Shown piece by piece: positions 1 through 8,662 of a stretch of 61,977 nucleotides of DNA. Source of the stretch: Phycisphaerae bacterium (lineage in GTDB: Bacteria > Planctomycetota > Phycisphaerae > Phycisphaerales > SM1A02); NCBI GenBank assembly GCA_016795065.1, contig JAEUIU010000055.1, positions 1-61,977 on the forward strand. Reading direction: 5' to 3'. The notes beneath the pieces are model-generated. The model was given only the letters and a program-made list of their open reading frames with translations. It was not told where the DNA came from and searched no databases. Position 1 is the first letter of the stretch. The number at the start of each line of letters is the position of its first letter. The translations under genes and the position numbers were made by a program.

Positions 1-98
1 TGAAGGGCCTGCTCGCCGATCTTGGCCTGCAGGTCCTTCAGATCGACGCTTTGAAAAAGGTCTCGCGCTTGCTGGAGGGGCCACGCCAGACTCCGTGA
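1..98 (+). CDS. IS3-type transposase OrfA, C-terminal end (partial)
   Basis: The window opens inside a reading frame that ends in TGA at 96-98 and encodes about 31 residues rich in leucine and lysine (KGLLADLGLQ to RQTP). The next frame starts with GTG at 95, so the two share a GTGA overlap. That is the usual arrangement of OrfA followed by OrfB in IS3-family elements. The visible part is too short to show the helix-turn-helix, so the call rests mainly on its neighbour. Confidence 0.55.
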   Translation, partial: KGLLADLGLQVLQIDALKKVSRLLEGPRQTP

Positions 99-837
99 GG
101 ACGGTGTTCGGCAAGATGCGAGACGACGGCTCGGACGTCGACGTCTCCAGCCTCTGCCGCTGGCTCGGCGTCCCGCGATCGACGGTCTACTACGAGACAC
201 GGCAGCGGGCCTCGAAGCCCATCGACGGCTTCGTCGCCAACCTGATCTACGAGATCATCCAGACGCAGCCGGCCTGGGGCGTCCGTCTCGTGTGGTCCTA
301 CCTGCGCTTCGAGCTCGGCTTCGCGACCCTCAACGTGAAGAAGGTAGCGAGGATCATGCGACGCGAGGGCTGGACCGAGCGGCAGCGCAAGGCCGGCAAG
401 AGGCCCCGCGTCGAGCATCGGAAGAGCATCGCGGAACGCCCGGACGAGCGATGGGCCATCGACATCGCCCTCGTCCAATGCGGACAGGACGGGTGGTGCG
501 CGTTCGTGCTGGTCATCGACTGCTGCACGCGGCAGGTCTTGGGCTGGGAGCTCGCCGACACGGCGAAGGCGCGGACCGCGGAGCGGGCCCTGGAGAGCGC
601 GCTCTTGGCGCGATTCGGGCATTGCAGGGCGGCGCCGAAGGACCTCGTCATCCGGCACGACAACGGCCTGGTCTTCGGATCGAGGCGGTACGTCGCGACC
701 GTCACCGACTACGGCCTGAGCCAGGAGTACATCGCGCCCTACACGCCCGAACAGAATGGGCTCTGCGAGCGATTCATCCGCACGATCAAGGAGGAGTTCG
801 TCTGGCACCGGCGCTTCGCATCGATCGACGAGGCGAT
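1..837 (+). mobile_element. IS3-family insertion element, right part truncated
   Basis: The element comprises the OrfA tail and most of OrfB. Homology to the IS3 integrase core stops near 837, just after the FASIDEA segment. The expected last 50-60 residues of OrfB and a terminal inverted repeat are not visible. The left end lies outside the window. It is read as an inactive, rearranged copy. Confidence 0.6.
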
Positions 838-1045
838 GAAGCTGCGCGTCTTGCTCGATGACCAGATGCTGGACCTCGATCGCGAGGTCGTGGTGAAGCA
901 GATGGGCGAGAAGGGCGAACGCGAGCTCTTCCGTGGGACGGTTGCCCGCAGCCAGGCGACGCTTGATCGCACGCTCAGCGAACGCGGCGATCCGGGGATG
1001 GTGTTCGTGGCCGAAGTGGTTGTCGATTGGACGACAAGCCCTTGA
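95..1045 (+). CDS. IS3-family transposase OrfB with a foreign C-terminal tail
   Basis: DDE integrase-fold transposase. The catalytic residues are D123 (in DIALVQ), D189 (in RHDNG) and E225 (in LCERF). The D189-E225 spacing of 35 residues is the hallmark of IS3 and retroviral integrases. The N-terminus has the usual CRWLGVPRSTVYY segment, and the GTG start overlaps the OrfA stop. After about residue 247 the sequence no longer looks like OrfB. It continues in frame for about 69 residues, with segments LLDDQMLDLDREVVV and RTLSERGDPGMVF. From memory this resembles the extreme C-terminus of secreted alpha/beta-hydrolases of planctomycetes. The simplest reading is that the element recombined into such a gene and fused in frame to its 3' end. 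The protein is probably inactive because the C-terminal helical part of OrfB is missing. Confidence 0.7.
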   Translation: MRTVFGKMRDDGSDVDVSSLCRWLGVPRSTVYYETRQRASKPIDGFVANLIYEIIQTQPAWGVRLVWSYLRFELGFATLNVKKVARIMRREGWTERQRKAGKRPRVEHRKSIAERPDERWAIDIALVQCGQDGWCAFVLVIDCCTRQVLGWELADTAKARTAERALESALLARFGHCRAAPKDLVIRHDNGLVFGSRRYVATVTDYGLSQEYIAPYTPEQNGLCERFIRTIKEEFVWHRRFASIDEAMKLRVLLDDQMLDLDREVVVKQMGEKGERELFRGTVARSQATLDRTLSERGDPGMVFVAEVVVDWTTSP

Positions 1046-1242
1046 GGGAGGCGCCCTGGTCCGCTTGCCTGAAACCCTTGAGGCGATGCGTTATCGATTT
1101 GGGCTCCTTCGCGCTCGGAACGGAACGACCCGTTGGAGCCGAGTGCGTCCACCGCAGCCAGCGGCGTCGAGACGGCTCCGCCGAGGCGTGGAGCAACGCA
1201 GAGACCCGCTCGAGGAGTTGCGTGGGCACCTGAACCGGAGCC

Positions 1243-1294
1243 CCTTTGTCCCTCTCTGCGTCCGGCTCTGCGACCTCCGCGCCTCTGCGGTGAA
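1243..1294 (-). repeat. Dispersed intergenic repeat of the TTCACCGCAGAGGCGC type
   Basis: On the minus strand this stretch reads TTCACCGCAGAGGCGC followed by further purine-rich units built on GCAGAG. A 16-base exact inverted copy lies at 4191-4206, so ileS is bracketed by the two. Related CGCAGAG-rich intergenic repeats occur in many bacterial genomes; their function is unknown to me. Confidence 0.6.
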
Positions 1295-1305
1295 GCTGCC
1301 TCTCC

Positions 1306-4128
1306 TTACACCCCCACCGCCAGCGCGTCGCGTTCGCTCAGCATGCCGCCGTCGGCGCGCTGACGCACAGTCCCGTCGCGCTTCCAACTGCGCTCGCAGC
1401 GCGGCTCGGTGCGAAGGTCCTTCACGGAGGGGGCGGCCTCTCCCGCGACCAAGGACACGCGGCTGACGCCGAAGAGGTCGGGCAGTTCCGCCTTCACCGG
1501 CGCGAGCTCGCCGCGCGGGTCGGGCAGGACCAGTTCGGCGTCGAGCGGGTTGTCGATGCCGCCCTGCTTGGCCCTTTCGAGGGCATCGAAGGCCGAGGCC
1601 CGGGCCGCCAGCGCCGTCGTCCACGCCGCGTGCGGAGCGGGCGCGCGAGCCGCGAGATTGCTGAAGGTCTCGGTATGGACACAGCGGCCGTCGGACTTCC
1701 ACAGCGCCCGGAACGCCTCGTCGGCGGTGTGGGGCATGATCGGGGCGGTCAGGCGGATGAGCATGTCGGCGATCTCCCACATCGCCGTCTGGGTCGCCCG
1801 CCGGCGCGGCGCGTTCTTCGCGTCGCAGTAGAGGCGGTCCTTTGTGGCCGCGCAGTAGATCGCGGAAAGCGTCTCGTTGCAGAAGTCGTAGATCGCCAAG
1901 TGAGCGACGCGGAAGTCGTAGCGAGCATAGGCCTCGCGCACTGCGGTCTCGACCTTGGCCGCCTCGCCGAGCGCCCAGGCGTCGATCGACGCGGGATCGA
2001 GCTTCGCGAGCTCGGCCGCATCGCCCTTCTCCTCGCTCGTCCGCGGTTGGAAATCGTCGAGGTTCGAAAGGAGGAAGCGGATCGTGTTCCGCACCTTGCG
2101 GTAACTCTCACCCGCGACGCGGAAGAACTCCATGTCGACCTTCATGTCGTCGTCGTAGGCGAGGCTCGACGCCCACCAGCGGGCGACGTCGGCGCCGACT
2201 TCCTTGAGGAGTTCCTCGACGTCGAGAGCGTTGCCTTCCGACTTCGACATCTTGCGGCCGTGCTTGTCGACCATGAATCCGTGGGTCAGAATCCGCTTGA
2301 AGGGCGGCTGACCGGTCGCGCCGAGCGCGGGCAATAGCGAGAGCTGGAACCAGCCGCGATGCTGGTCACTCCCTTCAAGGTAGAGGTCGCACGGGTAACC
2401 CAGATCGCGAGCCCGCATGACCGAATTCCACGAGCTGCCCGCCTCAAACCACACGTCGAAGATGTCGTACATCTTGGCGAGCGTGTTGACGTCCAAGCCC
2501 TTCGGCGCCGCCGGATCCTTCGACGGGTCGTAGCCAGCTAACAGTTGGCTCGGCGTCTCCTGGAACCACGCGTCGCTCCCGCGCGTTGCGAAGGTCGCGG
2601 CGACCGCGAGGACGCTGGCCGCGGTCATCAGCACCTCGCCGTTGGGCAGGGCAAACGCCGGGATCGGCAGGCCCCACGCCCGCTGCCGCGAGATGCACCA
2701 ATCGGGCCGGCTTTCGAGCATGCCGCGCATGCGGTTGCGGCCCCAGGATGGAGTGAACTCGACGCGGTGGACGATCGCGTCCAGGGCAGCGGCCCGCAGG
2801 GTCTTCCCGTCGCGCTTCGCCGGGCGATCGACACCGATGAACCACTGCTCGGTGGCCCGGAAGATGACCGGGGTCTTGCTCCGCCAGTCATGCGGATAGC
2901 TGTGGGTGAAGCGGTTGGAATGGAAGAGGTGCCCCGATTCGCGCAGGCGCTCCGCGACGAGGTCGTTGGCCTTCCAGATGTCCATCCCGCGCAGCCACTC
3001 CGGCACCGAGTCGTCGTAGGTGCCGTCCTCGAGCACCGGGCAATAGATCGGCAGCCCTTCCTTGAGGCCGGTGCGATAGTCCTCGGCGCCGTGGCCGGGA
3101 GCCGTGTGGACGAGACCGGTCCCGTCCTCGAGGGTGACGTACTCGGCGTGGACGATCTTCCCGACGCGGTCCACAAAGGGATGGCGATAGGTCAGGCCGA
3201 CGAGGGCCTTACCGTCGACCTCACCTAACACGTCGACCGTCTCGGCCTTCGCCGCGGCGGTCACCTTCGCGACGAGATCGCTGGCGAGGATCGACTGGTT
3301 GCCGTCGATCCGGACGAGGCTGTAGCGATAGCGCTCGTGTACGGCGATGGCGAGGTTCGCCGGCAGCGTCCACGGGGTCGTCGTCCAGATCATGAACGAG
3401 GGGGTCATCTCCAATTCGACGCCGAAGGCCTTCTCGATCGCCTCCCGATCGGTCGCCTCGAAGTCGACGTAGATCGAGAGATCCTCGCGATCCTCGTATT
3501 CGAGCTCGGCTTCGGCCAGGGCGGTCCGGTTCGCGATCGACCAGTGGACCGGCTTCTTGTCGCGGTAGACGAGGTCCTGCTCGATGAGCGAGGCGAAGAC
3601 CTCGAGCGTCTTGGCCTCGTAGGCCGGGGCCATGGTGAAGTAAGGATGTTCGTAGTCGGCGAGGGTCAGGAGCCGCTTCATCTGCCCCGCCTGGAGCTGG
3701 ATGAACTTCTCGGCCGACTTCGCGCACTCGCGACGGATGGCCATGCGGCGGTGATCCGGGGCGAGCGTCTCGAGCTTCGCCGCCTTGCCGCCCTTGACCA
3801 GTTCGGTCATCACCTTGTGCTCGATCGGCAGGCCGTGGCAATCCCAGCCCGGCACATAGGGACAGTCGAGCCCCTCCATCAGGCGGGTGCGCACAACCAG
3901 GTCCTTCAGCACCTTGTTGAGGAGGTGCCCGACGTGGATCGAGCCATTGGCATAAGGCGGCCCGTCATGAAAGACGAACGCCGGCTTGCCCTTCCGCGAC
4001 TCGGTCAGCTTCCCGTAGATCCCGATCTCGTCCCAACGCCGCTGCGACAGCGGCTCGTTCTGGGCGAGATTCGCCTTCATGGCGAAGGTCGTCTTGGGCA
4101 GGTTGAGCGTGGCTTTGTAGTCGGGCAT
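1306..4128 (-). CDS. ileS: Isoleucyl-tRNA synthetase
   Basis: Class I synthetase that charges tRNA-Ile with isoleucine in the cytoplasm; 940 residues, normal for the bacterial type. The HIGH motif is in the PPYANGSIHVGH segment (about residues 57-68) and KMSKSEGN begins near residue 625. The start chosen is ATG at 4128 (MPDYKATLNLPKT), which fits the family N-terminus better than the GTG three codons upstream. The C-terminal zinc module, normally two CxxC pairs, is degenerate. Only C911 remains, in CERSW, where the second cysteine is Ser914. The second pair is replaced by the MLSERDA segment. The gene is the last of a minus-strand row with the ZIP transporter and a small protein, and is flanked by a 16-base inverted repeat. 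Confidence 0.97.
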   Translation of the reverse strand: MPDYKATLNLPKTTFAMKANLAQNEPLSQRRWDEIGIYGKLTESRKGKPAFVFHDGPPYANGSIHVGHLLNKVLKDLVVRTRLMEGLDCPYVPGWDCHGLPIEHKVMTELVKGGKAAKLETLAPDHRRMAIRRECAKSAEKFIQLQAGQMKRLLTLADYEHPYFTMAPAYEAKTLEVFASLIEQDLVYRDKKPVHWSIANRTALAEAELEYEDREDLSIYVDFEATDREAIEKAFGVELEMTPSFMIWTTTPWTLPANLAIAVHERYRYSLVRIDGNQSILASDLVAKVTAAAKAETVDVLGEVDGKALVGLTYRHPFVDRVGKIVHAEYVTLEDGTGLVHTAPGHGAEDYRTGLKEGLPIYCPVLEDGTYDDSVPEWLRGMDIWKANDLVAERLRESGHLFHSNRFTHSYPHDWRSKTPVIFRATEQWFIGVDRPAKRDGKTLRAAALDAIVHRVEFTPSWGRNRMRGMLESRPDWCISRQRAWGLPIPAFALPNGEVLMTAASVLAVAATFATRGSDAWFQETPSQLLAGYDPSKDPAAPKGLDVNTLAKMYDIFDVWFEAGSSWNSVMRARDLGYPCDLYLEGSDQHRGWFQLSLLPALGATGQPPFKRILTHGFMVDKHGRKMSKSEGNALDVEELLKEVGADVARWWASSLAYDDDMKVDMEFFRVAGESYRKVRNTIRFLLSNLDDFQPRTSEEKGDAAELAKLDPASIDAWALGEAAKVETAVREAYARYDFRVAHLAIYDFCNETLSAIYCAATKDRLYCDAKNAPRRRATQTAMWEIADMLIRLTAPIMPHTADEAFRALWKSDGRCVHTETFSNLAARAPAPHAAWTTALAARASAFDALERAKQGGIDNPLDAELVLPDPRGELAPVKAELPDLFGVSRVSLVAGEAAPSVKDLRTEPRCERSWKRDGTVRQRADGGMLSERDALAVGV

Positions 4129-4190
4129 GGGATTCACCGGAACGTCGGAAAACGCCGCAGGATAGCGGTTTGCGGGGGTTGGAGGGGTCG

Positions 4191-4206
4191 TTCACCGCAG
4201 AGGCGC
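4191..4206 (+). repeat. Inverted copy of the repeat downstream of ileS
   Basis: TTCACCGCAGAGGCGC, the exact reverse complement of 1279-1294. It lies between the ileS start and the stop of the small gene upstream of it. Both copies are intergenic. Confidence 0.6.
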
Positions 4207-4219
4207 GGTGAATCCCCCG

Positions 4220-4414
4220 CTACTCCGGGTGCTCGCCCGGCTTGACGGTTTCGTTGAGGTACTTCTGGAACTCACCCATCTTGTAGCTCACGAAGCAGAA
4301 CGCATGATGCAGGGCGAACCACTCGATATCGGTCGGGTCCTTCGAGAGGTCCGTGCGAAGTCGGTTGAGCTCGGCCAGGACGGTTTCGGCCTTGACCAGC
4401 GGCTTCTCAGGCAT
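4220..4414 (-). CDS. Small conserved-looking hypothetical protein
   Basis: A 64-residue ORF with an ATG start (MPEKPLVKAETVL). It is acidic and helical in character, with an aromatic centre (EWFALHHAFCFVSYKMGEF). There is no signal peptide or membrane span. It begins 17 bases after the ZIP transporter stop and ends about 90 bases before ileS, all on one strand, so co-transcription is likely. Tight packing and balanced composition, without the Arg/Pro/Ala bias of shadow frames, support it as real. I do not recognise a family. Confidence 0.6.
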   Translation of the reverse strand: MPEKPLVKAETVLAELNRLRTDLSKDPTDIEWFALHHAFCFVSYKMGEFQKYLNETVKPGEHPE

Positions 4415-4431
4415 GGCGACCTCGCAGTCGT

Positions 4432-5409
4432 TCAGTGGGCGTGATCATGGTCGTGATCATGATCGTGGCCGGCGGGAATGTCCACGTGCACGTGCGATCC
4501 CGCCTCAAGACGGGCCAACCCGAACGCGAAGGCGAGGCCGAAGGCAAGGGCCAGCGACAACCCAACCCGATCGTGGCGGTGGAACTGGAGTTCGGGAAGG
4601 AGATCGCTCGAGGCGATACAAACGAACATGCCCGCCGAGAATGCCAGCGCCCACGCGGCGACGCTGGTCACGTCGTGACCGGTCGCACCAACCCAGAAGA
4701 GCCCGATTCCTGCGGGCACCAACATCGCGAGAAGAACATTGGCCAGCATGCGGAGCCGCACCGGCGCGCCGCCGCGGCGCATCAGTGTCGCCAGCGTCAT
4801 CGCATCGAAGGGCTTGTGCAGGACGATGACCAGAAACGTCGCCAATCCGGCGAGCGCACTTCCATGGGCGGTGACGACGACACTGGCGCCAAGAGCGATG
4901 CCTTCGAGAAGGCTGTGAACGCCGAGCCCGGCAAGGGCCCCAACCCATCCGATTGATTGTCGTTGCGGACCATCGTGTCCGTGCGCGTCGAGGTGCCCGT
5001 GATCACATCCGGCGTGGTGATGATGCGCGTCCGACGCGCTGGCCTCATCGCACGCCTCATCGGACTCCGGCTCATGGTGATGGAAGTGGAAGAACCGCTC
5101 AAGGAGAAAGAGCGTGAGGAAGCCAACCACTGCCAGGAGCATCAGCGGGTCGAGAAGGTCATGACCAACCGCATGGCCGTGATTATCCGCTGTAGCACCG
5201 GCCGACTCGGCCACGGCGTCGGCGCGCAGCATGATCGCGTGCGGCAGCATGTGGAAGAAGCCGACGCCAAGCATGACGCCGGCCACCGCGGAGAGGACGA
5301 ACTGGAGGCTGCGATGGCCAAGTCGCAGCAGGCTCGGCAGGAGTCCCCCGGCGAGCGAGACGGCCACGATGATGGCCGCGTAGAGAATGAGGAGGTTGGT
5401 CGGTGACAC
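4432..5409 (-). CDS. ZIP-family divalent metal transporter
   Basis: Integral membrane transporter of 325 residues that probably takes up or moves zinc or a related divalent metal across the inner membrane. About eight hydrophobic segments are visible. The long loop after the third is very rich in His and acidic residues (roughly residues 110-150, including HHHHAGCDHGH), as in metal-sensing loops of ZIP proteins. The HSLLEGIALG segment in the next helix carries the family's metal-binding His and Glu. The protein ends in alternating His-Asp repeats. The start is GTG at 5409. Substrate specificity cannot be decided from sequence alone. Confidence 0.9.
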   Translation of the reverse strand: MSPTNLLILYAAIIVAVSLAGGLLPSLLRLGHRSLQFVLSAVAGVMLGVGFFHMLPHAIMLRADAVAESAGATADNHGHAVGHDLLDPLMLLAVVGFLTLFLLERFFHFHHHEPESDEACDEASASDAHHHHAGCDHGHLDAHGHDGPQRQSIGWVGALAGLGVHSLLEGIALGASVVVTAHGSALAGLATFLVIVLHKPFDAMTLATLMRRGGAPVRLRMLANVLLAMLVPAGIGLFWVGATGHDVTSVAAWALAFSAGMFVCIASSDLLPELQFHRHDRVGLSLALAFGLAFAFGLARLEAGSHVHVDIPAGHDHDHDHDHAH

Positions 5410-5613
5410 GCGATGGGCCGGCGCGCCCGGAAGCGCCGAATGTGGCGGCGAAATGCCTTCACGCCGGGGCGGAAGCGTACCGCGAGGGCCGCAGGCGTGC
5501 CCCGCGAACGATTTCCTTGGAGCGGAGGGTCAACCCCGCTCGTCCGAGAGGTCCGCGACGATCCGGCTGTAGCACACTCTCCGGCTCGCCGATATACTTC
5601 CACGTTCCCAAAA

Positions 5614-5686
5614 GGGGTGGTAGCTCAATTGGGAGAGCGCCTCGGTCGCATCGAGGAGGTTGAGAGTTCGATCCTCTTCCACTCCA
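5614..5686 (+). tRNA. tRNA-Ala (anticodon CGC)
   Basis: A 73-base cloverleaf. Acceptor GGGGTGG pairs with CCACTCC and includes the G3-U70 wobble that defines alanine tRNAs. D stem GCTC/GAGC, anticodon stem CCTCG/CGAGG with loop GTCGCAT, T arm GAGAG-TTCGATC-CTCTT, discriminator A. The anticodon CGC is at 5647-5649 and reads GCG. No CCA is encoded. Positions 32 and 38 of the loop (G and T) are unusual and could pair, narrowing the loop. Confidence 0.93.
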
Positions 5687-5863
5687 TTCCATCCGCGCGG
5701 GCCTGGGTCTTCGAACGGCCCGCTCCGCGAAGAACACGCAGGTTGAGACGGTCGCGGCCCGATGGCAGCGGCCGTTTCGCTTTTTGCCCCCCGCCGGTGC
5801 CGCCGCTGGGACGAGGGTCGGCGGGTCGTAGGAGTCGCCACGATCACCGACTATCCTGACCGC

Positions 5864-8596
5864 GTGACGACCTTGGCCTCATCCCGTATTGCTGGCGCCG
5901 ATCCGGCGACGCTCGAGGCCAATCCCCTCTTCCAGACACCGGCGATGCGACAGTGGGTCCGGTTCAAGAAGCAGCATCCCGAATGCCTGCTCTTCTTTCG
6001 GATGGGGGACTTCTATGAGCTCTTCGACCGCGACGCGGTCATCGTCCATCAAGCCCTCGGGCTCACCCTGACCGAGCGGACCAAGGGCATGTCGATGGCC
6101 GGCGTGCCCTTCCATTCGGCCGAGGGGTACCTGCGACGGCTCATCGACGCCGGCTATCGGGTCGCGGTCTGTGACCAACTGCAGGATCCGAAGGACGCCA
6201 AGGGTGTGGTCGATCGCGGCGTGACGCGCGTCCTGACGCCGGGCACGCTGGTCGATGAGACACTTCTCGAAGAGGGACGCCCCAACCAGCTCGCGGCCAT
6301 CGCCTTCCGCGACGCCCACGCTGCAATCGCCCTCCTCGAGCTTTCGACCGGTGCCTTCACGGTGCTTGAGACGCCGAGCGTCCGGGCCTCGGACGAACTC
6401 CAGCGACTCGCCCCGGCCGAGGTCCTCTTCGCCGAAGAGATCGACGGCTCGGTTCCCCCCGCCCTGGAATCGCTGCGCTTGGCGCACGGGACAGCTCTCA
6501 CTCCGCGCCCGGCCTGGACCTTCCGCGAACGCGATGCCGTCGATTGCCTGCGAAGCCACTTCCGCGTGACAACGCTTGAAGGTTTCGGCCTCAGCAACGA
6601 GGAGCCTGCCACCGCTGCGGCGGGTGCGCTCCTCCGCGCCGTCCTCGACACGCAAGCCAGCGACCGCGCCCCCGGCGAACCCTCCGGTTCCCTCGCCCAC
6701 TTGCGGCCCCCGCGCCGCCTTGCGAGCGGCGACTATCTCATCATCGACGGCACCAGCCTGCGCAGCCTCGAACTCGAGCGCACGCTTCGCTCGGGCGGAA
6801 CCGAAGGCACTGTCCTTGCAACCCTTGATCGCTGCCGGACCTCGATGGGCCGTCGGCTTCTGCGGCAGTGGCTCTGTTTCCCGCTTCGGGAACGCGGGGC
6901 GATCGAGCGACGCCAGCGGCGGATCGGGGCATTCGTGGGCGACGAGCGCTTCGACGACAGCCTGCGCGAGCGAGTCGGCGCCGTACAGGACGTCGCCCGC
7001 ATCGCCGGCCGCATCGGCACAGGGCGTGCCACACCGCGCGATCTGGTTGCCCTCGGAACATCGCTCTCCCAACTCGATGCCCTGCGCGACCTGCTCGACC
7101 AGCGTCCGGCTTTCGCGGAAGACATCGGCACGCTGACGGCGGTGCGCGTCGCCCTTGGCCCACTCGCAGCCCGCATCGCCACCTCGTGCGTCGACCATCC
7201 GCCAGCTCACCTTCGTGAAGGCGGCCTCTTCCGCGACGGCATCGATCTCATCCTTGACGAGGCCCACCTCCTCCAGCGCGACGCCAACACCTGGCTCGCG
7301 GCGTACCAGAAGCGACTGATTGATGAGAGTGGCATCCCCTCGCTCAAGGTCGGCTTCAACAAGGTTTTCGGCTTCTACATCGAGATCACCCACGCCAACA
7401 GCGAGCGGATCCCGGCTCACTTCAGTCGCAAGCAGACGCTCAAGAACGCGGAGCGGTACATCACCCCGGACCTCAAGGAGTTCGAGGACAAGGTCCTGAC
7501 CGCCGAGTCACGTGCGATCGAACGGGAGCGGCAGCTTTTTCTTGAGCTCTGCGCCGCGACCGCGGCCCATGCCGATGCATTGGGCTGCTACGCCGATTGT
7601 GTCGCCCAACTCGATGTCCTGCGTTCCCTCGCCGAGATCGCCCGCCGCGAGCGCTGGTGCTGTCCGACGATCGTCGACGCGCCGACCTTGGCCATTCGCG
7701 GCGGTCGCCACCCGGTGCTGGAAGCGATCCTCCGCGACCGCTTCGTCCCCAACGATTGCCAGTTGGGCGGGTCCGTCGACAGCGCGAACGCATCCGCCGA
7801 GCCGCACGGTTCGCTTGCCCTCATCACCGGCCCGAACATGGCAGGCAAGTCGACCTTCATTCGCCAGGTCGCTCTCATCGCCCTGCTGGCCCACGTCGGA
7901 AGCCACGTCCCTGCGGAGAGCGCCACGATCGGTTTGGTCGACCGGATCTTCACCCGCATCGGGGCCAGCGACGAGCTGCACACTGGCCAATCGACCTTTA
8001 TGGTCGAGATGACCGAGACGGCAAACATCCTGCACCACTCGACCGAGCAAAGCCTGGTGATCCTGGACGAGATCGGCCGGGGAACAAGCACCCTCGACGG
8101 CCTCTCGCTGGCGTGGGCCATCGCCGAGACGCTCGCCGCGAAGGGCTGCCGCACGCTCTTCGCGACCCACTACCACGAGCTCACCTCGTTGCCCGAGCGT
8201 TTCCCGACGGTCACGAACCTTCATGTCGCGGTGCGTGAATGGGAGGACCAGATCATCTTCCTGCACCGGATCCTGCCCGGACGCACCGATCGCAGTTACG
8301 GCATCCACGTTGCCCAGCTCGCCGGCCTGCCCAGCGAAACGATCCAGCGGGCAACCCAGCTGCTGGAGACACTCGCCGTCGAAACCGACGTCGCCAGCGC
8401 CCGGGCCCGGTCCGCCGCGACGGCCCCGCCTCCGGCCAAGGCGTCGCAGCAGCTCTCCCTCTTCACCGAGTTCCTACCCCACCCGGCCGTCGAGGAGCTA
8501 AAGCGCTTGCGGATTGAGGAGATGGCCCCTCTTCAGGCCTTTGACGCCCTGCGCACGCTGAAGTCGTTGGTCGACCGGGGCACTCCTCCGGCTTGA
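5864..8596 (+). CDS. mutS: DNA mismatch repair protein MutS
   Basis: Mismatch-recognition ATPase of methyl-independent or MutL-dependent repair; 910 residues from the GTG at 5864. An upstream extension to 5762 is possible but its sequence is unlike MutS. The mismatch-binding domain has the FFRMGDFYELF signature with the wedge Phe. The lever and clamp regions follow. The C-terminal ABC-type ATPase has Walker A GPNMAGKST (about residue 656), Walker B LDEIGRGTSTLDG and the ATHYHEL motif. The gene sits about 180 bases after tRNA-Ala and just before an exported HEAT/vWA protein. No mutL is in the window. Confidence 0.97.
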   Translation: MTTLASSRIAGADPATLEANPLFQTPAMRQWVRFKKQHPECLLFFRMGDFYELFDRDAVIVHQALGLTLTERTKGMSMAGVPFHSAEGYLRRLIDAGYRVAVCDQLQDPKDAKGVVDRGVTRVLTPGTLVDETLLEEGRPNQLAAIAFRDAHAAIALLELSTGAFTVLETPSVRASDELQRLAPAEVLFAEEIDGSVPPALESLRLAHGTALTPRPAWTFRERDAVDCLRSHFRVTTLEGFGLSNEEPATAAAGALLRAVLDTQASDRAPGEPSGSLAHLRPPRRLASGDYLIIDGTSLRSLELERTLRSGGTEGTVLATLDRCRTSMGRRLLRQWLCFPLRERGAIERRQRRIGAFVGDERFDDSLRERVGAVQDVARIAGRIGTGRATPRDLVALGTSLSQLDALRDLLDQRPAFAEDIGTLTAVRVALGPLAARIATSCVDHPPAHLREGGLFRDGIDLILDEAHLLQRDANTWLAAYQKRLIDESGIPSLKVGFNKVFGFYIEITHANSERIPAHFSRKQTLKNAERYITPDLKEFEDKVLTAESRAIERERQLFLELCAATAAHADALGCYADCVAQLDVLRSLAEIARRERWCCPTIVDAPTLAIRGGRHPVLEAILRDRFVPNDCQLGGSVDSANASAEPHGSLALITGPNMAGKSTFIRQVALIALLAHVGSHVPAESATIGLVDRIFTRIGASDELHTGQSTFMVEMTETANILHHSTEQSLVILDEIGRGTSTLDGLSLAWAIAETLAAKGCRTLFATHYHELTSLPERFPTVTNLHVAVREWEDQIIFLHRILPGRTDRSYGIHVAQLAGLPSETIQRATQLLETLAVETDVASARARSAATAPPPAKASQQLSLFTEFLPHPAVEELKRLRIEEMAPLQAFDALRTLKSLVDRGTPPA

Positions 8597-8662
8597 CCCT
8601 CGAGCCCTTTTTCGCGCTTTCGCCCGCAGCCCGGCGACGTTCCCGCTCGTACGCTGTCAGCG

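Noticed and set aside
5879..7420. Long open frame antisense to mutS
   Set aside because: No recognisable motifs; Arg/Gly/Ala-rich composition from the opposite strand of a high-GC gene. MutS on the plus strand is certain.
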